Shown here piece after piece: positions 9,110 to 19,053 of a DNA stretch of 23,689 nt. Source of the stretch: Bigelowiella natans CCMP2755 (Eukaryota > Cercozoa > Chlorarachniophyceae); assembly GCA_000320545.1 (NCBI GenBank), contig ADNK01002597.1:1-23689 (forward strand), in the 5' to 3' direction. The notes below the pieces were generated by a model. It was given only the letters and a program-made list of their open reading frames with translations, did no database searches and had not been told where the DNA came from. A program made the position numbers and the translations under genes. Position 1 is the stretch's first letter; each line of letters opens with the position of its first letter.

Positions 9110-9870
9110 ACATTGCTAGATTGGCGTCATGCAAATGGTTTCCCTTGCTAGCTTGCTACTCTTAATAATCGTGAAGGAAAATGACAATGGTCTTTGTCAT
9201 GTCTAGATGTCTAGCTAGCTAGATGTGCTAGTCTAGTAGTCTGTCTCGTCTAGTGACGAAACCAGTTGGTAGCAGTTGCCATGCTATGAGCATGCTAGCA
9301 TGTCTAGGTTTGCGCGAGCGCGGTCTAGCGGTTTGCACATTCCTTCCGTATATAAGAGCCTAGCTAGCTAGCTAGTCTCACGGTAGCCTTCCATGTTGTC
9401 GACCTTTGTTGTTGCAGATGCTACCTAGCTACGCTAATACGTGGACATTGCCTAGCTAGCTAGATCTAGAGAGCGTGCCAGACGCGCATGATGGTAGCTA
9501 GCTAGCTAGAGCTAGGTAAATGAACTATAGAACAAAACAGACGCGGTGGCATTTTGTGAGTTGACTTGCATGTGCCACATTATCTCCATTCACTACGTGT
9601 CGCAGTGCATGCATCGCACTGTAGGGTGTGTGGTGCATAGCGGGCTCTCATGCATGACTAGACTAGTAGATGGCTTAGATGGGGCTGCAATGACAGCACA
9701 GAGCAGGAAAAAGGTGGAATCGTTTCCATGGAACAGTAGTGTCACGTGCGTGTAGAATTGAAAAAACCTTTTTTGTGTGCTCATCTCATCTCATATTGTC
9801 CCACCATTAAGACATCTAGACATGTCTAGATGTGTACGTACATGGCATGTACATGGCACGACGGCGTCGT
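9110..9870. repeat. CTAG/GCATGC palindrome-rich island 2
   Basis: It has the same word content as 3390-4260: tctagctagctagatg near 9209, tagctagctagctagtc near 9361, gcatgctagcatgtctag near 9291, gtagctagctagctagagc near 9494 and tctagacatgtctaga near 9814. It is non-coding as far as can be seen. Confidence 0.7.
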
Positions 9871-10056
9871 TTTGATCATGGCCCAATAATGACCTGCACG
9901 TGAAAATTTTACAGGGATGATCGATGCAGGCTGCTACTTCCTCCAGGATGGTTTCTATTGTGAATGTTAATTTTTCTCAAGAGAAAGGAAGAACAAATAA
10001 TTTTAGGATGAAATAAAGAAATAGACAAGGAACGAGAAGCGTTGAAAGAACTCAGT

Positions 10057-10540
10057 TTAACGAGCTATACTCTCTAAACACTCTACACAGCTTGGAACCT
10101 TCTTTTTCTTTCCCGGAAGGTCAAGATCAGACAAATTTCCAAGTACTTTGTCAGCCATTTTGTCGCTTAATTTGTCCCTGAGTTAGCATTATAAGTCCTA
10201 CCAGAAAGCTTGTAGTTTGGGAAATGTATCATATGCTACGATACCTTTCCGTTTTGCTGGAGGGCATCCAGGTTCGCACAGTTCCCCCAGATGCTTTCTT
10301 GTTCAAAGGAACACCCTCCTTCGGTCCTTTCTTGTCACTAGGTGGTTCATTGCTACTTGAAACTGTCATCGAGGTTCCATTCAAGCTATTAAGTCCGCCA
10401 GAAACCGAGTGAGTCTGCCATAAGATTGAGACTTGATCATCTGATATCCCCTGAGTGTGCTATCTCGGTTAAGCATAATCAACCTTTTTGCCAAACTTCG
10501 CCGCAGCCAGCTTCGACACCGACCCTCCACTCTCAGCCAT
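10057..10540 (-). CDS. Hypothetical small basic protein, three exons (115 aa)
   Basis: The exons 10540-10484, 10414-10245 and 10177-10057 (TAA) join in phase, with GT-AG borders and good pyrimidine tracts. The first donor (AAG|GTTGAT) is weak. The protein starts MAESGGSVSKLAAAKFGKK. It continues with a Ser/Gly/Lys-rich, probably disordered middle (NEPPSDKKGPKEGV, GGTVRTWMPSSKTER). It ends with a short helix-prone part (DKLSDKMADKVLGNLSDLDL), a KKKK patch and a Cys-x2-Cys pair (SCVECLES). I do not recognise the family. The basic patch could be a nuclear or nucleic-acid-binding signal, which is only inference. It is head to head with the gene starting at 11011. Confidence 0.6.
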
Positions 10541-11010
10541 TTTTGTTTGGGTTAAGCGAAATACGTTTTTTTTTTGCTCGGAGGCGCGTGTGAGTTGGGT
10601 TTTTCATCTCACGGAAACTGAGCGAACTTTTATTTTAAATTGCCTTTTAAATTAGCGGGAAAAAGTCGGTACGAGCTACCTGTAGATCTACGAGAGTACC
10701 AGCGAAATGATGACCAAATTTGAATTGAAAGAAGTTTTTTGCAATCGGTGAATAATGGGCATGCCGCACCAGAAGAATGCAGACCATTTTACGTATCAAA
10801 CTTTATTTTCCTGCCGACGTAGTCATGTTCTCCTTTTTTTGATATAAAACAAGCTGCTATCGCCGAAAACTAAGTTGCGACATCGTTTTTTTTATCACAA
10901 ACGGTGGGTAACCCCCTTTAACTTAGCATCTCGAGGGCGCCTCAAGGAGCCACAAAAAAGAAGAAACAGTGCGCCCCCCCCACAAAAAGCCCCCCCAAAA
11001 ACAGATCGGC
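10541..11010. other. Divergent intergenic region
   Basis: This lies between the starts of the 115-aa gene (minus) and the F-box-like gene (plus). It contains T-runs (near 10567 and 10887) and a C-run/A-run stretch (10973-10999) just before the tentative start codon at 11011. No recognised motif and no gene are seen. Confidence 0.5.
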
Positions 11011-12146
11011 ATGGGTACGTGGTGTTTTTGTTGTCAATAAATTCATTTTACACATGCAGGAGACAACTGGCATGACGTAATCTATGTGATACTTTCCTGT
11101 AATCCTCTCACTCATACAGGTAACCTGGCCGCTATACTCGAGCGGAAGCGGGACAGAGCGACGTATCTTTGCCCACTGCCAGATCAGATTGTCTATGATG
11201 TCTTCTGCTTTTTGAGCACGGCGGAACTTCTGCGGGCAATCGGTATGTGGGAGATATATGGCATCCCAAGGTATGTATGAACAACTCCATAGAGCACATA
11301 TGAGCACACTACCACAACAATAATTCACTCAAATATCACACATTAACGCATACACAAATTTTGTAACCTTCCTACTGCATTGTAACACTTTCACCTTCAA
11401 TGTCCAGGCCAAATCTACCAATGGAATTTCCTGCAAAGCTAAACTCAGGGTAGCGTCAGCAAGATAACTCTCTGATCTATTTCGATGGAGAAACTTATCT
11501 GTTCTTCGGGACATTTTGTTTCTGTCTACTTACCCATCAGGGCCGAACTTGCACAGCATATCTTATCAAAATCACGAGGAGGATCGGTATCACAAGTAGC
11601 AAACGAATATCTACGTATGCGTTATGTGAATTGACAAAGAATCATCATTACCACTCGAACAACGCTTTTACTTTTGCTTTCTGTGGCGAAAACCTTTCCC
11701 GGCCATATGTGAGCGAGCATCAAGTGCGCACGGGCATACCTGTACATTTGGGAGTATGATTACATGTGTTATGTAGATCTTGGTATCCGAGAAATTACAA
11801 ACCCCCTCTATTAACCCTTCCATCATCACTCCATGAGACTGATGAATCATCTGAAACAGGGCGGGGTTCGACGGCCGATCACCAGGCATTTCTCACGTAT
11901 TTCACAGCAACTCAGTGACTGCTCATCAGAGAACATAAGGATACTCAAAAAGCATCTGAAGAAGTCATCGTCTCCTGGGTGCATCGCAGAGGCAGCAGCC
12001 ATCTTTAGAATTTTAGAGAACTCAGATCCCGAAAACTACCGCTACAAATTCCCCAAGATAAGCAGCTCAATCTTCGAGCGGTTAGTTAACTACCGCTCCA
12101 GTTCCACTAATACTGAGAGTCAGGTAACACTATTTCACGCTCGCGA

Positions 12147-12200
<54 letters not shown>

Positions 12201-12846
12201 CGATAAGAGTTGGCGCAGTGCGTGATCCTCACCCAACACGATTCGTTCATTAATCCTCTTCGAATTTACCATAGACCTACACCTACTCATTGATTCGAGT
12301 AGTGCTGGATAATGAAAAGAACCGTAAGCGCCTCACCAGTATCAAGGAAATTGACAACTATGTGAGAAAGCTCACGAAACTGTGTAGCAGGTTCACCGTG
12401 GCTTCACAAACAGCAAAACTAGCATCCAGCAATATAACTACCGCATTGACCTTCCCTTGCGACATGTCCACCACCTCAACGCCTCCCCACGGCGAGGAGA
12501 GGATGGATTTCTCTACACCAGAAGAGCAGTTTTATGAAGCAGCACAGCAAGTTCGTGGCAACCTACCTCGCTCGGCCTCCTTATCCCCAAGCCCTAGCTT
12601 CTCTGCGGATGCTCGGCGAATAAAAGACTCATCTAATGCAGCGACCCGTGACTCTTCCTTCTATTCCACAAAGTCCTCCTCCACCTACTCCTCGTCTTCA
12701 TCTTCGTCTTCATCTTCGTCTTCTCCTTCTGGCTTTGATGGAAAAAGCAGCATCGTAGGGGCGATGGAGGTGATGATGTTCAGAACGACACCTTCATGTT
12801 CAACTTAGCCATCACTGCAGTGCAACGTGCGAGCGTGCGCGCGCGC

Positions 12847-12883
<37 letters not shown>

Positions 12884-13774
12884 ATACACTATGGTTAGAT
12901 CGAAAGTATGGACAGCAGCGAACACTGCCACCAGCTACGATCGATGATGGTGCAGCAGAACGGCATCGTAAAGACGACGTCTTCCCCCCCCAAACTGCAC
13001 TTGCGCCACACGGAGCTAAAAACGCACTTTGCCACGGATCCTTGCACCAGAGATAGATGTTGGAATGGGGGGGGGAGGGGGAGTGTTGATGAGAAGCAGA
13101 AGAAAATGAGGAGCGGAGGCGAAATTTATAATAAGAAGAAGAGAAGTCTGCACCATTTCTGGGATGAGGGTGAAGAGGGGGAAGAGGTGGGGAGAACGAT
13201 ATCGAACAAATACATAACGAAAGAACAAGAATGGAGGGAGGAGAAGGCAAATGCTTTGAGATGGAAGGCCTCAATGCCAAGGAACGATGGATTACAGCAG
13301 AAATCAATGAGATGCTCTCGCTGCTCACAACTATCTCGAGGCCATTTTGCATAAAAGACGGAGACTCAACAGTGAGGTGATGATATTTGTATGGTTGTGG
13401 CCGTAGTTGTGGTGTGAGAGAGCCTCCGTGGGAGCTGTGATCTAGAATGTTTATGAAAGAGAAAGAAGTAGTTTTCCTCTTCCCATAATGGTAATGAACA
13501 CTAGCATGGATTCTGGTCGGATCTGAATAAAACGATGGGGAAACTGCCACAGGACAGAATCCGTCGTTGTTTATCGTTATTATCATTATTGTTGTATTAT
13601 TATAGCTGTCATAGTTTTTCACTCATGCTCTGTACTCCTACTACCTCAGTCTTGGTTCATCCCAAAACACTCTGCTATGCTACGTCGCATCGAAAGAAGA
13701 ATTAAAAGACGCTCTCATAGGTTCTTACCTATACTATATATGTGTGTACGTATGTGTGGGCATTTGTATCTCTC

Positions 13775-13819
<45 letters not shown>

Positions 13820-13841
13820 CCCCCCCCTTCACACACGCACA

Positions 13842-13881
<40 letters not shown>

Positions 13882-14919
13882 TATTCCACATATCAAGAGC
13901 TGTGCGATGGGATAGAGGAAGGACCGCATGAGCTCCAGAAGCACATCATGTGGTAGTAGACACAACTCTCAGTAGTTTTTGCTTCTAAATCATCGATTCA
14001 ACGATGCCTGGCAGGACGTAGCGATTAGTTGCACAGTAAAAACACAACTAAAAATTAAATTTATCTTCCGCGCATGCATACTACTGCGGCTAGATACCCT
14101 CCTCCTCCTCCTCCTCCTCCTCCTCCTCCTCCTCCTTCTCATCCCTACTATCATTCTCTCCTTCGCAGGCTGCTAGTTAACATCTCGATCGACCTCGGAG
14201 GAGCAGAGTTCATCAGCCAGGCTCTTCTACCTCGTTTTCAGCATCTTCGGGAAATTACATTTCAGACTTCTAAGAGGTACGATGGAAGTAAAGGGGGTTC
14301 AGCATTAAGCATATGCGTGCTACGTGCGTGTATGCGCGTTGTGTGTGTGTTTGTGTGCGTGTGTGTGTGTGTGTATGTGTTTATGTGTGTTGTGTGTGCA
14401 TGTGCGCGCGCAAATTTATGTTTTATTTGGTGGGAGCAAATGTTTGTACTTGTGAACATGCTTTCTACTTGCTATAGCTGGCCTCAGGATTAGCATCTTA
14501 AAAAACTAGCAGCTTCTCTGCGCATTTTTCCAACATACATGCCCCCCCATTGCTCTTTCCCGCTCCTCTTCCTCCTCCTCATCTAGGATGTTAATGCTGG
14601 CCAGCAACTTGTGCTATCACACTTTAGAGAAAGATAAGCACATTAGACAGATGATCGGTCGGATACTGGTTCTTTGCTCTCCCCCACCTGAGGATCCTGT
14701 CGCGTAAGTGCCTGCTGTTTTAAAGAGGGAGGAGAGAAGGGGGGGGCAAATTTTCTTGCTGTTAGCACATTTTAATACACGCTAGAAGGCAACATTTAAT
14801 TTCCTGAGGCAGTGTTAATCACGAAATAACTTTCTCCTTTTGATTTTTTGATTTTGATTAGCTCGAAATGCTACCAAAACGTGCTGATGGCTATGAAAAT
14901 GTGTGAGCAGTTTGAGTAA
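11011..14919 (+). CDS. Large split gene: F-box-like N-terminus, Ser-rich middle, helical (possibly ARM-like) C-terminus
   Basis: Proposed exons: 11011-11014 (ATG+G), 11120-11270, 11541-11586, 11860-12123, 12275-12769, 12899 to about 13169, about 13268-13376, 14169-14276, 14587-14703 and 14862-14919 (TAA). Phases agree throughout except that the join at 13169/13268 is a best guess. The alternatives 13187ish/13261 also keep frame. The N-terminus carries LPDQIVYDVFCFLSTAELLR, which resembles an F-box, the Skp1-binding motif of SCF ubiquitin ligases. Hydrophobic helices follow (AEAAAIFRILENSD, SLIRVVLDNEKNRKRL), then a disordered segment with a run of 12 Ser. The C-terminus is helical (LLVNISIDLGGAEFI, RMLMLASNLCYHTL, CYQNVLMAMKMCEQFE) in an armadillo-like style. 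The F-box and ARM readings are tentative, and no specific family is recognised. Introns carry large CA, GA, CT, CCT and GT repeats. Confidence 0.6.
12146..12197. repeat. (AC)n followed by (GA)n
   Basis: An AC run (12146-12164) is joined to a GA run (12165-12197). Both sit inside an intron, starting 23 bases after the exon ending at 12123. Confidence 0.95.
12849..12880. repeat. (CA)n microsatellite
   Basis: A CA run lies in the intron, just upstream of the proposed acceptor at 12897-12898. Confidence 0.95.
13768..13878. repeat. (CT)n and (CA)n double microsatellite
   Basis: A CT run (13768-13816) and a CA run (about 13831-13878) are separated by a short C-rich stretch, in the 792-base intron 13377-14168. 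Confidence 0.95.
14098..14136. repeat. (CCT)n microsatellite
   Basis: A near-perfect CCT trinucleotide run sits about 30 bases upstream of the acceptor at 14167-14168 and supplies its pyrimidine tract. Confidence 0.95.
14338..14400. repeat. Interrupted (GT)n microsatellite
   Basis: GT repeats with interruptions (tttgtgtgcg, tatgtgttta) lie in the intron 14277-14586. Confidence 0.9.
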
Positions 14920-15741
14920 GAACCGCAGATACAGCACACACTGATGTTAATTATCGGTGGTTGATCGTCTTCTCTTCTTCATCAAAGACATCATGGAATG
15001 CAAATGTCATTAAAGTGATTACGGTTTGCCTAGCGCTTCGCTGTACAGATAAATTCATACTCGTACGAATAGATCATGTGTTGAAAACATATATGCGCGC
15101 ATCAGTCGTACAGACTATGTACACATCTTCGCTACACTCTCGTGCACCTGGACGATGGCGGTCACTGCAAGCTGAGCATATAAGCTAGTAAGACGGATGT
15201 AACGAAATGTCTAAATTTTTCCAATTGTCATCCTAATGTAGCTGTGCAATGCAGCTGAGCATACTAGCATATAAGTAGACAAGCATGTAAGACGGATGTA
15301 GTTAATCAATTAAATAATTTGTTCAATTGTAAAGGTGACAATGAGGCGTCTCGCTTGTTCATTGTTGTGCATGTATCTGCACATCCTGCGATGCTGAACT
15401 GTTTTGGAAAAGTAACAAAATATAATGACAAATGCCAGAGCAAGCTAATGTAACACGGCACAGCAGGCGTAGGCGCGCTGTACGCCCATCTAGCCATGCA
15501 TGTTAGTGTTTCTGATGTGGTTTTTCTAGTTTTGCATCATCATTTTGCATTGTTACTCATGTAGGTGTTTATGTACGTATAAAGATGCACATGCATCATG
15601 CGCTAAACCTCATGAACTTTCGTGTTGTGCGCATGTACATGCTATGTTTTACACATAGGATGATGTTGCAACGGCCCAAATTTCCGCAAAGCTACGCTCG
15701 CACATATCTACCAAATTACATTCAATCATGCCAGCATGTCA
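14920..15741. other. Convergent intergenic region with a small diverged duplication
   Basis: It lies between the 3' ends of the F-box-like gene and the methyltransferase gene. No gene is seen. The sequence caagctgagcatataagcta...gtaagacggatgta near 15168-15201 recurs in altered form at about 15251-15301 (cagctgagcatactagcata, tgtaagacggatgtag), which indicates a local duplication. Confidence 0.55.
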
Positions 15742-16737
15742 TTATTCTTTTTCTACAAGAGCAATCTTTTCGTTCAGTGCAGCTATGTGTTCGGGAAATA
15801 TTCCGCAACAACCACCAACGATTGTCGCACCGTCCTGAATCCAGTCCATGGCTACTTCAGCATAAGACTCCGGGCCGCAATCATTGTAGCTATCTTTGAT
15901 TTGGGGCTCAATTGGCTTTACTTCTGTTGACTTACTACTGCTACTACCACTGCTACTGCTGCTGTCACCACCGCTGTTACTATCCATGCCATTTGCATAA
16001 CCCCCGACTTGAATGGACGGTGGAAGACATTCGCGAAGCTTTGGAATGACATTCGTGGTAGCCTCGATAGAAGAACAATTCACCAACACCGCTTCGACCC
16101 CATTAATATCCCGACATGCTTCTGCTGCTATGGAGATGTCCTCCCCCGATCTCAGGCTGCAGTCGGCTTCCTCAGAAAGCGTAAAAGATACCCACACCGG
16201 AAGGCCCGTTTCCACTCCAGCGGATGCAGCGGCCGTACCCTCGCGCACGGAAGCCATTGTCTCACATAACAGCACGTCACAGTAAGGCGCTATGGCGGTG
16301 GCAATATCTTTATACTCCTGATAAAGTTCGTCATCTGAGTGCTTTGTGTCTACGCGGTAGGACGGTCCAAGGGGGGGGAGACATCCTGCCACTTTTACGG
16401 TTCTGTCGGTGCTCTCTGCAGCTTCTCGAGCGATCCTTCCCGCCGCCGATATATACTCGATCATTTTTTCCCGTGTAAATATATCTCTGCTGCCCTCTTG
16501 GCCAGCGAGGGAGAGACAGTGAGGCACACAGGCATAGTTGTTGGTTGTAATGTACTCCGCTCCGGCTTCAATGTATGCAAGATGCGCCCTCTTCACGAGC
16601 TCAGGCCGTGATAGGTTGGCCAAAGCTACTCCTAGAAATCTCTCCGAGGAACCAAAAGGGCCCGATATGCGCATGCCAAGCCTCCTGAGCAGGTGGCCCA
16701 TACCCCCATCGAGCAACAGCGTGTGACGAGCTGCCAT
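15742..16737 (-). CDS. Homocysteine S-methyltransferase family protein (331 aa)
   Basis: A single intronless frame runs from ATG at 16737 to its stop at 15744-15742. The family transfers a methyl group from S-methylmethionine or betaine to homocysteine to make methionine, using a zinc ion in a TIM barrel. Zinc ligands are visible at Cys221 (VLVNCSS) and Cys310/Cys311 (GGCCGIFPEH). The N-terminus has LLDGGMGHLLRRLG (typical DGG(M/T)G start). TTNNYACVP, VAGCLPPLGPSYR and LLCETM are further family signatures. Length is normal (about 300-340 aa). A Ser/Gly-rich insertion (about 252-270, before the last barrel strands) is unusual and probably a surface loop. The methyl donor cannot be told from sequence alone. 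It was placed by the family motifs and is likely cytosolic, as no targeting peptide is evident. Confidence 0.95.
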   Translation of the reverse strand: MAARHTLLLDGGMGHLLRRLGMRISGPFGSSERFLGVALANLSRPELVKRAHLAYIEAGAEYITTNNYACVPHCLSLAGQEGSRDIFTREKMIEYISAAGRIAREAAESTDRTVKVAGCLPPLGPSYRVDTKHSDDELYQEYKDIATAIAPYCDVLLCETMASVREGTAAASAGVETGLPVWVSFTLSEEADCSLRSGEDISIAAEACRDINGVEAVLVNCSSIEATTNVIPKLRECLPPSIQVGGYANGMDSNSGGDSSSSSGSSSSKSTEVKPIEPQIKDSYNDCGPESYAEVAMDWIQDGATIVGGCCGIFPEHIAALNEKIALVEKE

Positions 16738-17701
16738 TGTCTACTGGATCCAGAGACAACCTACGATGTCTCTCTGTTTTTGTTCAGCCATACACAAAAT
16801 AGAGGCCGTTTTGGTCTGAATTGACGTGAATTTCATTGCAGCACCTGGCTGAAACCCTTCTTGCACACAAAAGTGCTTCGACGACGGCAAATGAGGTCTT
16901 CTTCATCTTGGTCTTGCATGGTCATGGTGCCTCTGCGAGCTGTGCTGTGTTATCTGTGTTCGTGCGAATTGTGAGAGAGTCGTTTCGGTCTACACCAGGT
17001 TGAGTCTGACAGGCAATTTCGCCTCTAAGTGTCCACGCACAACTTCGGCTAGTCGGGCTGAGCCGTTGCAGCGTGCAGCGTCTAGAGCGTGTGCACATGC
17101 AGTCGGCTGCAGCAGGGACCCAGGCCACGCAGTCGCTGGACTGACTGCACCTCTGCACACAAATGCAATTGGAAGTGTTCGCGGCTCAACTGCCCCAGTC
17201 TAGCAGTGTGCCACACTCGCATCACAGTGAGCACTGGCCTGTTAGATTGTGCAGATTGGGGAGAAAAGTGACACCCACCAATTTCTCTCATGCATTGCTT
17301 TGTCTTTGTGTAGCTGTCAAGTATATACAAGCAGCCTTTTTTTGCAACGTCTGCACAAAGGTGCGCGTGGCAACATGTTTGTGCCATAGTGCAACACATG
17401 CCATGTCTTTGTCATGTCGCCACATCTGGACGTGTCTAGTGCGTGCGTGGCTAGATGGCTGTGTCATGAATCCCGGTGTCATGTTGGTGGGATGCGGCTA
17501 CGTCCTGTGCAAGATTTTAGACGCATACGAGCAGACGACTAGCACTGCTATTGCTGCATCCTTCATGCAGGGATCGTGCGTCTCGATGTTACGTGTGACA
17601 TTTGTTAGACAAGAAAGCTTTAAAACAATGCCCATCAAGGATTAAGGATTTAAGACCCTTTCCCTCCCATCCCCCAGCCGAGCTCGTTCTGCACGAGCCT
17701 G
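16738..17701. other. Spacer between methyltransferase and CCT gene
   Basis: It holds the upstream region of the methyltransferase gene and the presumed 3' UTR of the CCT gene. Several short frames are open but none shows codon or family features. The phrase gtctttgtcatgtc near 17404-17418 also occurs near 9190-9203 in CTAG island 2. Confidence 0.55.
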
Positions 17702-19022
17702 TTAATGTGCACGGCGGGGTTGGGACACGCTGTTTGTGGTCACTCTTGAGTGCAGCAGAGATCCTTTCATACTGCTGCCATTCTGTACACCCTGCCGGTT
17801 GTTTACATACACAGCATCGCGGACAGCTGCCGCGCACGCTTCTATAGTGGACGTGAACGTCTCCTTGTCCTGCCCAGTGAGGCCATACTCAGAAGCAACG
17901 TTTTTGCCATTCTTCGAGGAGCTGGATGCAGGGGCGCCGAGGCGATTTCTATCACCATTGCTGCCGCTGCTGCGTAGGTTCCCAACACCGCTCCCAATAT
18001 TAGTTTTCGCAGGCGTCATCGTCGCCTTTCTTTCGCCCTTGCTACTGTTATCAGCTCCGTCCTTCCCTTTCTTCTCAGGAGGATTGGGCTTCATTTTCAC
18101 GAATCTCCCCCCGACGCGCGGCCGACGATCCGCAAAGCGCTTCCGGCAGGCGTAGCGAATGACCTGTTTCATGTTGAATTATTTACAGTTACATAAGCAT
18201 TTGCGCTGTGACTAAAGAGAAAGAAGAGAGAGCGCGCTATGCGGAGAAAACCGGAGGGGGGGGGGATTTCGAATTGAAATGTGTAAGGGAGCATAGGGAG
18301 CATAAGCACGTTGCTGCTTGCTTCGTAGAGGTGAAGGGCAATCACCAATTGTATGACCTTCCGAAACTTCCGGCTCTTTTTCTTTGCTAAATATCTCCGG
18401 ATTATCTGCGCCTTTTCTTCCTTGTTGTAAATGTGAATTTGGCCTGGCTGCAGATTCGACAACCCCGTATTGAAGCCATGCATGGCGTTTTGGTGCACAG
18501 GATGGGGGGGCAGCGCGGCGTGCCTTCTACGTGTCTCGATCTCTTGCAGCTGCTTGGGAGTTAACCGGTAGCTGCATAGAGAGGTAGGAAGAGAGGGGGG
18601 AGGGGGGGGGGGGGCACATAGAATTGATCAAACTCATGGACGGCGAAATACTTCAAAACGAGGAAAAACCGAACACTCTCCATGAAAGTTAGAACAGCAT
18701 CGACGACTTTTGAGTTTCTGTTTGTAGGTCCTTAACGACGACGACGACGACGACCAAAGGGCGGTCGTCGCCGGACGTACGTCGTACGTCCCAAAAGTAG
18801 TCGATGAGGGTACTTTTGAAGGCCGTTTCGGCAGCCCGTCTGTGTGCAGACGTCTGCACTGCTCCGGTGCTGACATCGCTCGTTTATGCAGCGAAATCAT
18901 ACTCAAAGACGCTGCTCAGTTATGATGGGAAAGAAGAATTGTACCGGCTAGCAAGCGCTTGCGCTGCCGCTCTTTGCGCACTTGCGACTGCGGCAGCGAG
19001 ATCTGTACTCTTTATCAAAGAC

Positions 19023-19053
<31 letters not shown>

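Larger units (their letters stand above)
8714..10056. other. Spacer with foldback element and CTAG island
   Basis: After the PUB gene come a foldback (8721-8839), an AT-rich stretch with aataaataaa near 9040, which could serve as a polyadenylation signal, and a CTAG-rich island (9110-9870). No convincing coding exon was found on either strand. Confidence 0.55.

Noticed and set aside
11396-11460. Candidate extra exon (after tccag at about 11406) in the F-box-like gene
   Set aside because: Adding it breaks the phase match between exons ending at 11270 and starting at 11541, and its composition is not persuasive.
12780-13622. 280-codon minus-strand frame across the F-box-like gene
   Set aside because: It runs antisense through a CA repeat (poly-Cys-Val) and Ser-rich coding sequence. 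The plus-strand exons explain the region better.
13690-13965. Short frames over the CT/CA repeats predicting Leu-Ser or Cys-Val runs
   Set aside because: These are direct translations of dinucleotide microsatellites in an intron.
17082-17645. Open frames on both strands in the spacer between the methyltransferase and CCT genes
   Set aside because: They overlap each other on opposite strands, are rich in Cys and His from TG/CA words, and show no motif or splice context.
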